DNA from: Atriophallophorus winterbourni
Taxonomy: Eukaryota > Platyhelminthes > Trematoda > Plagiorchiida > Microphallidae
Assembly (NCBI GenBank): GCA_013407085.1
Contig: JACCGJ010023775.1
Location: forward strand, 34,640-98,639
Reading direction: 5' to 3'
DNA: 64,000 nt
Shown here: one piece after another, positions 1 to 10,859 of the stretch
How the letters are laid out: each line of letters opens with the position of its first letter
How positions within the stretch are numbered: position 1 is the first letter of the stretch
Translations under genes and position numbers: made by a program
The notes under the pieces: generated by a model
Told to the model about the DNA's origin: nothing
Databases searched by the model: none
What the model saw: only the letters and a program-made list of their open reading frames with translations

Positions 1-829
1 GATTTTCGACGTCAATTGTTGCTCTATTTCTTTGGAATTTTCTAACCCAAACATGGGATGGACTCTCCTTGACTGGGGTTGTTTAAAGCGAAATTTGACT
101 CACATTAAATATATCATTCATGAGCCCTACATTTTATATACTCTACTACTTTTACACTATTATATTTTTCACATGTTCATTGATACCGTAAATTGGAGTA
201 TTGTGCTGCATTAACTTTTTAACCATAAATCCTTGAATTTATGAAGAATATCTTTTGATTGATCTATCAAACATCGGGTAAGGTAAGAGGTAGAAATTTT
301 TCAGTTTTCGAATAAGGAAAGTGATAGTGGATTCGCGTAGATGAAAACTATATGCAAGCCATGAGACATCATGCAGCGGGAGTGTATTATCGAAAGAAAT
401 GAATCTATTTAATCTGTCATATTCACAAATCATCATTAAACGATCATCTATTCAATTAACTCGATGTATCATAGGTGAGTCGTGCGTGACCTTCATACCC
501 CTTTTGATCATCAGCAAATCCTTTTCAATTAGGCAGGTCAAATTATGTGGTGTGCTAAAAGAAAATAGGGAACAATGCAGAGAAACAAAATATCTATCTG
601 AATAAAATGGGATGGATAGGGAACGTAGACTTAGGGCATATAAACATAGTCATCGAACTTTCAAGAACTGCGCAGTCACATGATCATTCCAGTTAAAAAG
701 TTTGATAACGTGACACCAAGATATATGGCACAAGTGCATGTTCTGAACTCCGAACCATTATGGGAAACCAGAGAAATTCTTTGAAGCAAGGCTTGACTTC
801 GCTGACCAGAAAGATGGAGAAGATTACCA
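1..829. other. No gene recognised
   Basis: AT-rich sequence with only short uninformative open frames. Nothing supportable seen on either strand. Confidence 0.5.
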
Positions 830-1778
830 TTAATTTTTTTTGGGATTTAACGATAAGACAAGTGAGAACGACCACTGGCCAATCCTGTCGATAATAGATT
901 CTGAGGCAGGAGGGTCAGCACGAGTATGATGGTCAAAAATAACGGCAACGTAGTCTGCGTATTTGAGAGGAACAGTGGAATAAAAACGCTGAAGGTTAGA
1001 AATGTAAACAGAGAATAAGAATGAAGGAAGAACTGCGCCCTGAAGGACACCGCGAGGAATCGGGATCAAACGGAAGACTTTGTCATTCACGACATCGCAC
1101 ATGGCTTTCAAAGTAGGCGGCTATCCAGTGAAGTAAGCTCAAAAGGACACCACAGTCAGAAATTTTTAAACAAAGATATCCTTACAACAATATTAAAAGT
1201 GTTGATGTAACCGACGAAACAAACTGACACGGCTTTCAATTTCGAATCAAGTGTAGTATATACGTGGTCCGTTAGCAGAAAAAATACATCAAGCTTCGAA
1301 CGATTCTTCGGTATGCAAAGTGCTGAGAATCTTCTGCCTGACGGCTTAAAACAATGAGCCGAAGCACAATACTTGCTACCACTTTGAGTAGCTGCGGTCT
1401 AGAAGCGAAAGTTGGGAATCGCAGTTATGCGTACCAGCTTCCGACACTCAGGCATTATCGATTGCTCCATGCATATATTAAAAAAATTTAGGAGATTGGC
1501 AAATAAAGTTCGCGTGAGCATTCTTTCAGGTCAGGTCCCGCAGTCTTCGGGTGGAATACAGCGGAAAGAGCGTACAAGAATTCCGATGCGCTTGTGATAC
1601 ATTTAGTTGTAAATGAAGACGGCGGTAAATAAAACCGATGTGTATTGGCATCAATAAGAAAGGATACGAATGATTCACTTAAACTATCAATGTCAGGGAT
1701 AGAAGGAAATGTATTTTTGTCTTTTCCATTCAATTGTTTCAGCGCGTTCCATAATTGCCGACTGTTTTTAGTTCTCAT
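830..1778 (-). mobile_element. CR1/jockey-like non-LTR retrotransposon fragment (RT), broken
   Basis: Read on the minus strand, 1778-1488 gives a linker ahead of the reverse transcriptase (QLWNALKQLNGK, then FHPKTAGPD, comparable to the family's K-x-PGPD). 1111-830 gives GVLQGAVLPSFLFSVYISNL and KYADYVAVIFDHHT, i.e. motif B and a damaged motif C (the family FADD reads YADY). Stops and frame changes separate the pieces. A dead copy, different from the CR1 elements at 23-42 kb. Confidence 0.65.
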
Positions 1779-3059
1779 AAATGCACTGGCTTACAAATTC
1801 CTCAAACGCTGAATTTGAAGGTTAATAGGCACTGAGATCTGAGAAACGTTATCTCGATAACAAGTTTTGAATGCACGTTTTTATTCCGTCTTTGAAGGCG
1901 GATCAAATTGGTGAAGGTAAAACTATCAAGGACGTACAAAAAACAGTTTCATTAAGACAATAAATATGAAAACTAAAAATAAGGTACGAAGTTAAAAATT
2001 CACATTCATGTGAAAATTTAAGGTCTTGGAAAGTATTGAAGTCAGCGTCATTGAGGCTGAGGCATTGGCAGATTCACATGCTCTGCTCATCACATTTCTG
2101 CAAATTCTGTGAGTCAGGGATTGATTTTCGTAGACTTAAATGAGAATCGTGATAACATAATGGCCAGAATTACCGATGGTAGGTGGAAGCATGATAACGT
2201 TCTGGTTTATTTGCAATAGCATAATCCAGACACTTTTCAGAACGCGTTGAGAAGTGAACAATGTTCATACGGAACAGTAGAGAAAATATTGAAATATTCG
2301 AGGGATTGAGGTCTCTAGCAAGAAAGAGCAAATATGTAATTTCAGCAAAAAATGCACGAAAAGTGTCAAGATGACCATTTCGGACGACATATGCATTTAT
2401 CAAAATGAAGGATTCAAAATTAGAAATATGTCGTGGTTTGCGTTCAATAGCTAAGCAGAAAACTTCAGTTTAGTGAGGGGTAAAAATAATTTTACTAGAG
2501 GCACACCGCTCTTTGCCTGCGAAATTTTAAAACTCCACCACTACGATTTGCAATAGGACAGGTCAGATCAAAACGAAAACATTGAAAAAACGTCAATGCT
2601 AATTAAATGAGTGTGGATTTCAGATTGGAGCCAATTTTCTTCAAATATAGCGACACCGCAATAAAGGGAACGTTTTGAATCGAAAAGATAAGAAATAGAT
2701 AAGAAATTGCACGAAATCGACGAAGAGCGACTTGCCATCCTAAAATAATCTTTTTATTTTTCATCGAATGCTTCGACAAATGATTATAATTTTTACACGT
2801 GACGTAACATCATGCTTTTAGTTGGAAATTTCGATCCGACAACCCAGTAATACTTATTTATTTCAAAATATTTGTGCGTCGAAATTTACTTTAAACGGTG
2901 TTACATCTGTGATGTGCTACTACTGGCCTAGCCTTGGTTTCGACAGAACACAACCGTAACTGAACTCGAGTATTGAACGAATGAATGAATAACACAATTT
3001 CTGTATAGTGATCACATTATGTACTGACGATCGATATTTACCGATGCTTAATCGATCAT
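1779..3059. other. Unassigned sequence
   Basis: Longest open frame is 77 codons (minus, 2170-2403) with no recognisable motif. Probably further decayed repeat sequence. Confidence 0.4.
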
Positions 3060-4790
3060 TCGTTCACTATCTATACTACACCATGTTTAAGTTTAATACC
3101 AATTAGCCGGACAAAATAGTTATTAGCTTCGCTTTCGATACCAAGTCGGGTTAGAACTAGTGTCAACTGCGAGAATTTCAATAAAATGTGAACTGCAAAC
3201 TCCCATGAAAATATAATTGGACAAAGATTGTCTATTTTCTGAAATGTACCAGGTTAAGTGGCTTGCACGTACACAAACGTGGACGCTGAATTGCTGTAGA
3301 TTAATCTTATGTAATTTCATATTCCTTTGCAACTCAAACCCTGTAAGATCAGCTGTCAAGCATGAGAAGTGATTGGACAATGAATTGTTTTGAAAACACC
3401 AGTTAAATATTCCAATTGAAGAGTGAAATCATAATATCATTCTCATGCCAAACTGTACTAAGGTGCTGAACGACTGGACGCAGGTATAGGATGAGTAGAG
3501 TGTTTAACAATTTAAAGAATATATAGCTTCGTATAGTGGGGGAGATTTTACGAAAAATCTCCCATTTGCGAAAAAATGTTCTCATGCCTCGCGTCTTATA
3601 TAGCTTTTGAAAAACAAGTCCCAGCCTGTCTGTGTGGTCTTTTTTGACCCGGTGAAACTGCATCTGCTAACAGGATAATGGGCGAAGTCAGCTGCATAGC
3701 ACCTCTAATCCACTTTGCTTCGTGGTGGTGGAGCTCGTACTTCAATGAAAGCGGTAGAATTAGAGAAGAGAAATCCCTTACTTCTAACTTCCACTGCTTT
3801 TTGCTATATCCACTAATGAAAAAGGTCTCAGGAGTAAACCTAGTGGGACTATCCGGAGATGGAATTCCGTAACACTGTCCAAAGTTGCATTCAACTTTGT
3901 CTTGCAAAATCCTGAGACGACATTGTCGCCAATATTTGTCAACATACTTTTTCTTTTGGTTCCATTGGTATCGTGGAGAGGTAGCACTTGCTGCTTGAAC
4001 AACAGCATTGGCGTACATCTCAGCGCTTCTATGTAGAGGACACCATTCCGTTTCTGTGGATACAAATACGAGAAGCAGTGGGTAGCGTATAAAATCTATG
4101 GTTCGACTGCGGTAGACCTGAGCTCCTGCGGATTATTTAGAAGGTGAGAGAGGTCTTTGCGTTTCATTAGACGGCTATAGCCGGCCTTCAGATGGGCAGC
4201 CCCCAGTCAATAAATTGCCTCCCACCGCGGTCTGCTCTCCTCATTGCGGAGATGGAGATTAGAAACCGACCGAAAAGCAGACTCTCATTTTCCGGTACCA
4301 GTAAAACGAACGCAGATCAACTCTGAAACTGTAAACTTGAAACATCCGGTCGATGCTCATGGATTTCATGACGACGATTCAAATATCACAGTTGTTGTTA
4401 TTAACAAATAGCTAAATGCGTAAAGGTCGAGGTGGCTGCCCTGCAAGGCACTCAGTTACCAGACGCTAGAATGCTAACAGAAGGAGATTACAATATTCTG
4501 AAAGGTATGGGCTCTGATGAGCCTCCAATCTACGGAGTTTGGTTCACCGTGCGAAACAGTAAACTAAAAATAACAGAATTAAGAAATAGCTGAAGTGAAC
4601 GGATTTGGACTCTAAATTGGAAGTGCAGTAACGTTACCATCATATTGGTCAACATTAATGCACTGAGACTCCCTCTGATGCCTGCTGATTAAGACGCTTT
4701 CCGCTAGGCGCACTTATATGGAAAGCGTGCTTTTTAATTGATCAAATCAAAGCACCAACTGCGACGATAAAACATTTACTGGTTTGGACA
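3060..4790 (+). mobile_element. CR1 5'-region repeat, interrupted by a 0.7-kb insert
   Basis: 3060-3372 and about 4090-4790 align with 39960-40790, which leads into a CR1 reverse transcriptase. Shared landmarks: AACTGCAAACTCCCATG, TAGACCTGAGCTCCTG and AGCAGACT. The middle, 3373-4085, is absent from the other copy. All reading frames in the CR1 part are broken. Confidence 0.6.
3596..4018 (-). CDS. Unrecognised 140-codon open frame in the insert
   Basis: Uninterrupted minus-strand frame starting MYANAVVQAASATSPRYQ, with KKKYVDKYWRQCRLRI, IPSPDSPTRFTPETFFISGY and YELHHHEAKWIRG. Composition (basic, Trp/Tyr containing, His-rich patch) resembles a real coding stretch rather than AT-rich noise. I do not recognise it. 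It could be a fragment of a transposon protein or of a captured gene. A second overlapping frame (3784-4065) is probably a shadow. Confidence 0.35.
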   Translation of the reverse strand: MYANAVVQAASATSPRYQWNQKKKYVDKYWRQCRLRILQDKVECNFGQCYGIPSPDSPTRFTPETFFISGYSKKQWKLEVRDFSSLILPLSLKYELHHHEAKWIRGAMQLTSPIILLADAVSPGQKRPHRQAGTCFSKAI

Positions 4791-5089
4791 AACTGAAGAT
4801 TCAACAGACTAGATTAAACCTCAAAACGTTCGGAGATGACTACTGTTTAAGACGAAAAACTGTCAGCGTTCGTTAATTTAAAAAAATGTGCTAATAGGAA
4901 AGCTCAGGACATCTCGTAGTAGCTAGAAATAATCTCCAGCAAATTGTTAGGCAATGTACAAAGGACTATTGGGTTAAAAATAACGGTATGTATGATGGGA
5001 TGCTAAGAACATAGAACAACAGCATTTACGTAGCTGTCGGGTAACCTGTTTGCCAACGAAACTTAAGTCGATAACTTCTCTTCTCTCTT

Positions 5090-6760
5090 TCCTAAGGACA
5101 AAATGGATATACCGCATGAAAACGTTGAGCGCTTACCAACCATTGAACACTTTGATATTCTCCCTACTCTTGATGGGCTCGTCGTCTTAGCAAGCAGAAA
5201 GTTTATTAGTGATGACGGAATTCCACATGTGCTCACCAAATACTGTAGAACAGCTTTAATGCAGCCACTTCTCAGATTCTTTCATTGATTCACGCGGGAG
5301 GATTGTGTTTAACAAGAGGTGTGAGACATCAATATCATCACTCGTTTTAAGAATAATGTTGATTAAGGCGCCTGCAACAAATAAAGAGGGCTCTCGCCTT
5401 TGAATGCTGTAGGCAATTTGTTTCCCAAGGTTTTGAAAATGCGTCTCCAAGAATTCGATGACAGTGGATGATCAAATGTAGACTTGAATTTCTCAGTAAG
5501 ACAACTTCAAAAACATTGTCCTAAGAGCGTATGTCATTATGCGCCATTTTTTGATGTGACAAGAACATTTTACTACTCTCTAAGACTGCTCAAGCACGTC
5601 ATTCCTTTCAACTTTGGCGTGAAGAATTCAGTCTATATTAACTGTTGCAGTTCAGATGCTTTTACAATTCGCCATGGCGTCAAATAAGGGTTTTTTCTGA
5701 CTACAATGCAGCTTAGTATTCCCTTTTCTCTGCTGCCTAAGCACACTTTCATAACGACTACAATAGGTGTTTACCTACGAACGCGATGAGGTATCAAGCA
5801 TTTTAACATGGACCACTAGAGAGCACAAACCAAGTTACAGGATATGCTTACCAGGTAGCTAACTTCTGTAAAACCTCCAGTCACTAATGTACTGCGTTTC
5901 ATAGACATGTAAAATTTTGCGCTGACAATCAGCCTGAGCAAAGTCAAATTCCTTGGTTAAAAGATGGTATCGCCTCCCATCAACAATTGTGAAAACGGTC
6001 AGATTGTATCAGTACATCATTTCACACAGATTGTTCAAGCGTTATGAATAACATTTCGCTAGATACAGAGATCGATAAACGAATTTGCGGAGCAGCTGCC
6101 ATTTTGTGTCGATTGAACACTCTTGTCTTGGGAGACCGCAATTTGAATGTGAAGACAGAGATGCTGTTATACAGCGCGTGAGTACTAAATGCATTACTGT
6201 GCAGCAGTACAACTTAGACCATCCACAAAAGACACGAAAGAAAACTGAATGCTTTCCATTTACGGAGAATCTGCGTATACTAAATTAATCTTGAATGATT
6301 AAATTAATGAATGCTGATGTACTCAGCAAACCTAGTTTATAGAGCATGTTCACCTTACTGTGACATCGCGCTTACGCTGGCTGGGTAGTGTGTACGGAAT
6401 AGAAAATATTCGTATTTCATATATGCTAATCTATGGTGAGTTCAGGTGAAGAAGTCGACCTATGGGTAGACCGTACTTTTGGTACCAAGACAATTGCAAA
6501 AAAGATATGAAAGCTCTCGACATCGACCCTTTCATTTAGAAAGAAATCCCTCTTGGCCGCTCAATAAAGAGGCGTATGTAAACGTCTTTTACAAGCCGGG
6601 GAAAGACAGATAGAGCGCTTGGATGGTGAACGTCGATCATGCATCCGGCCTGCAACTGACTCCGATAGACTGAGTACTGTCTATCGCTTGAGCACTGCTA
6701 GAGAGATATTCACTATCGTATCGAACTGTTTAGTCCTTTAGAATGCTGCGAAGCATGAAA
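5090..6760 (+). mobile_element. RTE/SR2-like non-LTR retrotransposon fragment, degenerate
   Basis: Scattered plus-strand pieces in family order: DGIPHVLTKYC and ALMQPLL (5200-5280); NAVGNLFPKVL (5405-5440); FNFGVKNSVYINC with AFTIRHGVK (5600-5687); LTISLSKTKFLG (about 5920-5960); then RICGAAAILCRLNTLVLGDR, MLLYSACVLNALL and LRWLGSVYG (6080-6400). They match the middle and C-terminal part of RTE ORF2, but with many stops and shifts. Confidence 0.6.
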
Positions 6761-7600
6761 GGATTATGTGCTTATGATGTACATCCATGGTGTGACATCG
6801 CCGATAGCAGCTTAACAAAAAATTGTTAAGAATTTATTTTAGGCATACCGAAGATGAATGCAGATAAAAAGCTTGCTCGGCTTTTTTACAAGTTATTTAT
6901 TGGGGCGCGATGCATCATCCAGTATAGAAGACACCTTTAAAAGCAATACAGAAAAACAAAGAGCTGGTTATTTCTGCAAGCGTGTTCCACTTGATCAAAC
7001 TCAAAATCTGCATCCTCATATCCCCGAATAACCAAAATTAGTTCAACAGTGTTCGGTCTTAATAATTTAGGTACGTTTTGGATGATTTCGAAAATATTGG
7101 CTACTCGTCAGTAGCCCCTGAACTAAAACATTCCTGAATCGAAAGTATGCAAATTCATTCTCAGTAATTCACGTGGAAGAAAACTGACCGAATTATATAT
7201 ACATCTATTCTCTGCAATACTAGTTTTTTCATTAATCCATGCATTTATACAACCAATTCAACATAACACAATATAGCATTATTCTGCAATATTTAATCTA
7301 AATTGTGCCCAACAAAATTAACGATTGCCTCCTTAAAGTTTTCCTTCGAAAACGGATGAATGTGGGTGAGTAACGTTTCGAAAGCATTTACGTCTGGTAG
7401 ATGAAGCTAATCAGCTAGCGGTGGAAGAATGTTTTCAAGGTAATTCAAGGTTTTTAATAGTCTAAAAAGCAACAAGCTTAACAACAACCATAGGATGGTA
7501 AATATTGAAATTTAAGTGCATAAACAATATAAGAACATTTATCAAACAGTATATAAGTGTTTTAAGCTACTCATGAGTACCAATTCGCTTGAAATTTCCC
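6761..7600. other. Unassigned AT-rich sequence
   Basis: No open frame of interest. Near 7470-7500 the string ACAACCATAGGATGG resembles one near 27780 (GAATAACCATAGGATGA) and may mark a retroelement 3' end. Confidence 0.35.
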
Positions 7601-7700
7601 AAGGAAGTCCATTAAAGGAAGCACTGGACTCGAGTTTCGCTCTCATTAGAGCTCATCAGCAGTGCATATCCGTGCTTGGTCTGGGATTTTATATAAGTGT
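7585..7700 (-). mobile_element. Sm-alpha-like hammerhead SINE fragment
   Basis: Minus-strand fragment of the repeat that forms the array at 44.6-45.5 kb. It keeps the hammerhead region and loses the tRNA-like half upstream, which ends within the decayed string GCTTGGTCTGGG. Confidence 0.7.
7621..7665 (-). ncRNA. Hammerhead ribozyme motif (intact core)
   Basis: In RNA order: stem I GCACTG, core CTGATGA, stem II GCTCT-AATG-AGAGC, core GAAA, palindromic stem III ACTCGAGT, cleavage triplet GTC, stem I CAGTGC. All core bases are canonical and all three stems are fully paired. The same layout is known from schistosome Sm-alpha repeats. Confidence 0.8.
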
Positions 7701-8815
7701 TCTGGAAACGAATAATGCAATAAAAATTCGTCTAATTTCGTTTTGAGCAAGAAAATCTGTGACTGCAATTTCTTGCTGCATAGCGGGAAAAATCAGATTG
7801 CTTGAAAGACTTCAGTGGAGAAATTCCCAGGAAAGAATCAGTATAGAAGGTTATTGGGTAACAGTTGTAGCATAATGATATTTTCGAGCTCGATTTTTGC
7901 TTCTTTTGTATGTACTCGCAAATTATACAAGTAATTGTGTGAGATGGACTAATAGGAGCGAAATCAATGTGTATTCAGTTTAAACATTTTTACGGTATGC
8001 TGAATCACTTTCCCACGAATAACTCATATTTTTTAAAAACTCTGATTTACGCTTTTACGTGCTATCGTATTATCAGACAATTCCGTGTTCGTTGTCAAAA
8101 CATTTAAAGTCATCAGGCGATAGTCACCCACTCGGTCTAAATGCTGCTTTTTTCACCACTTTCCTGATTATCGTGTGGTTACGGTAACTCGGTTCAATTC
8201 ATGCCTTTGTCGCTCTGAGGCTATTTGACAGCCTTGGTGCTTAGATAATTATGTTCGTTAAAGATTTATCTTGAATTTGGAGACCACCTTATCCAAGGTT
8301 CACATCAAATTTACAAGCTCAGTTTAGGCTATGTCCTTGAAGACTATACTGGCTTGCTTTTCGGCTACCAATAAATGGTTACCAGTCATCTGCGTCGTGA
8401 TTCATCATTGGTTTGAATCATTATTTACGCATCGAATTTTCTTTCGCTTACATTGAGATGAGTTCAATAAATGCAAATTATTCCAGGAGAAATTTAGATG
8501 TACGTTATCAGTTTAACATTACTAGGGATGATCGCCGTAGCAGTTACATTTGACAAATTAACATCTTGGACTATTCGAAAGACTACCACAGATCAATCTC
8601 TGTGCATTATTGCAGGAATGCCAAACAACGGATGTGAAAATAAACTAATGCATTAAAAACGGCACGTAAAAATTTTATCAAGATGCGGCAAAATTAAATA
8701 TGGCGCAAGATTAGTTGGTACGATCATTGCGTTCATTCATTTGAGCCCACACTCATGTAGATAGTTTTAACACACATTATCATGAACAATAATGCTCATT
8801 TGCTTGTATTTCGTT
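7701..8815. other. Unassigned sequence
   Basis: No supportable coding or RNA feature seen. Confidence 0.35.
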
Positions 8816-9560
8816 CCAACACACACCACACGACCGGTTTCGTGCTGTTTACACTCATCAGGTAGGGACAGTAGGATCAGGATCCGCATGCCATTGAAAC
8901 AGTGTTAAAAAATTAATAAGGTTCTGCTTGTATGCAATGTTGATTAAGGTTGGTACGATCAAGCCGTTAATGTACATCAGCCCACATTCATATATTTACA
9001 ACCTATGATCATGAAAGCAAAAGTTCATTGACAGGCATTTCCATATCACACATACCGTACGATCCATTGCGTGCTGTTTGCGCGCTCCAGTTAGGGACAG
9101 TATGATCAGTATCGCAATGCGCTTGAAACAGTGAAAGAATGCACATTTGCATGCATTTTCACCACACACACACACACACACCACGACTAGATTCGTGCAG
9201 TTGGCTCTAATGATATAAGGCCTATAGGATCATGATTTTAAACAGGTTGCTCGTACCATCCTTAACCATCAGTAGCATACAAAGGCAACTTGTTTACCAA
9301 TATTCCATTGTTTCAAACGCATGCGAATCGTGATTTACTGCCCGAACATTATGAGTGCAGAAAGCATGAAACCGGTTGTGTCGTCTTTGATGGAATTGCA
9401 CGCAAATAAGCATTTTTATGGTCATAGGTTTAAACACTATCTACATGTGTGTGAACTCATTTTAACGAACGGGTTGGTCATACCTATCTGAACAAAAATT
9501 GCCGTGCAAGCGTAACTTGCTTACCATTGTTCCAGTATTTCAAACGCGTGCGGATTCTGA
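8816..9560. repeat. Cluster of hammerhead-like short repeats, both orientations
   Basis: Four or five degenerate copies of a repeat whose sense strand runs CAAACGCATGCGGATCCTGA, then the hammerhead-like core, then GGAAATGCATGCAAAT. Minus-strand copies lie at about 8820-8910 (best core at 8832-8861: CTGATGA, then GAAACCGGTC) and 9040-9130. Plus-strand copies lie at about 9300-9410 and 9520-9590. A short CA run (about 9165-9181) sits between them. Confidence 0.6.
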
Positions 9561-10613
9561 TCCTACCTTCCTTACGCGGAAGTACACATTTTTTAAAATC
9601 TTTTGTATGCTGACATCTATACAATCAATTGTACTGGATGTGTACATAAATTTTAACAATAAATCGTGTTCAGTTCATAGTTGTTTTAACTTTTTAAAAT
9701 ATCAAGATTTAAAAATGTCTACTAGAAGAAAGTTTAATGGATTCAAGAATTACTTATATATAAGGAGACATTGTTGAAATGTACATAGTCGATAATGGAA
9801 TGATGATAAGTAGACAAAATGACAAATTACTGGACGTAAAGTGTTGCGAATCATCTCATCGAACCGTTTACTCGAAAATGGTGTTCATGCGACGCGAATT
9901 CCTAAACACATGAGAAATATGTTTGACAAGTGAATAACAAAGTCCTATTCCCGTGGGTTTAGATAGGCAGACCGAAAAAGAGAAAACTTTTAAACTCAAT
10001 TTCCGTATTTGTATCAATTTGCTTGTATCGACCCATCTGGTGGGGGTAGTGTGATCCGGATCGGCATTGTTTAAATTGTTTAAAAATAAGCTAAGTTTAA
10101 TTACCCTCACTGTACTACATCCATTGTGTAACAGTGGTCATAATTAGCACCTTTAATAAGCTGTGTAATAGATAAAAGAACTCGGTATTTGATACATGTG
10201 AGCAATTACGAGCATCAGGGTATTACATATCCTGTTGTTTTGTATATATGAAATTACAATCTATTCGAGACTATGGGATAACCCTATTTACAATTGCGTG
10301 CAAGTAATAAAACAGGCCGTTAAACAACCGATATTTTTTCGAAGATCAAATCCTGATATTTGTATGCCATTTCTACATTCCTTGAGGACAAGGTGGATAT
10401 GATTGACTACATAAGTTGTGCGCAAATTCGAAAAATCAGTGTGCAACAACTTCTAAAAGAATGTGAGCCTTCCTCAAATAATTTTGTTATTTTTTTCTGG
10501 TTAACAAAGAAAACGAACCGTTTTTTCAACCGGGAAATTTATGCTCAGTAACACGCATATAAATGAGCAAAGCAAAAAGCACTTCAACTATGATTGTCTA
10601 AAGAAAGCGACTG

Positions 10614-10859
10614 TTAAATGTAACATTTTCGCATTCCGTATTTGTCCTTCATTGGCAGACGGATGAGGACCAACTTGTTGCGCGCACTCAAAACTAATTT
10701 TGCTTTAAAGAGCATCGGTGTGTTCCAACTGGGTGATTTATCGGAGAACAGAAACGAGACCTTGAAATCCACTTCAACGTGAACCATCCCAACTTGCTCA
10801 GCAATCGTACCGGCAACACAGGAAACGATGTCGTTCATTAGTTGGAACATCCCTATTAC
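10614..10859 (-). CDS. Copy 1 terminal exon (246 nt with stop)
   Basis: Phase 0; acceptor CATTTCTCTATCAG. Encodes VIGMFQLMNDIVSCVAG then HVEVDFKVSFLFSD and LIRLPMKDKYGMRKCYI, then TAA. No hydrophobic tail or GPI-like signal. Copy 2 has a two-codon indel near residue 17. Confidence 0.78.
   Translation of the reverse strand, partial: VIGMFQLMNDIVSCVAGTIAEQVGMVHVEVDFKVSFLFSDKSPSWNTPMLFKAKLVLSARNKLVLIRLPMKDKYGMRKCYI

Noticed and set aside
847..1050. 67-codon minus-strand frame overlapping the CR1 fragment
   Set aside because: A shadow of the RT frame at 830-1111 with low-complexity composition and no motif.
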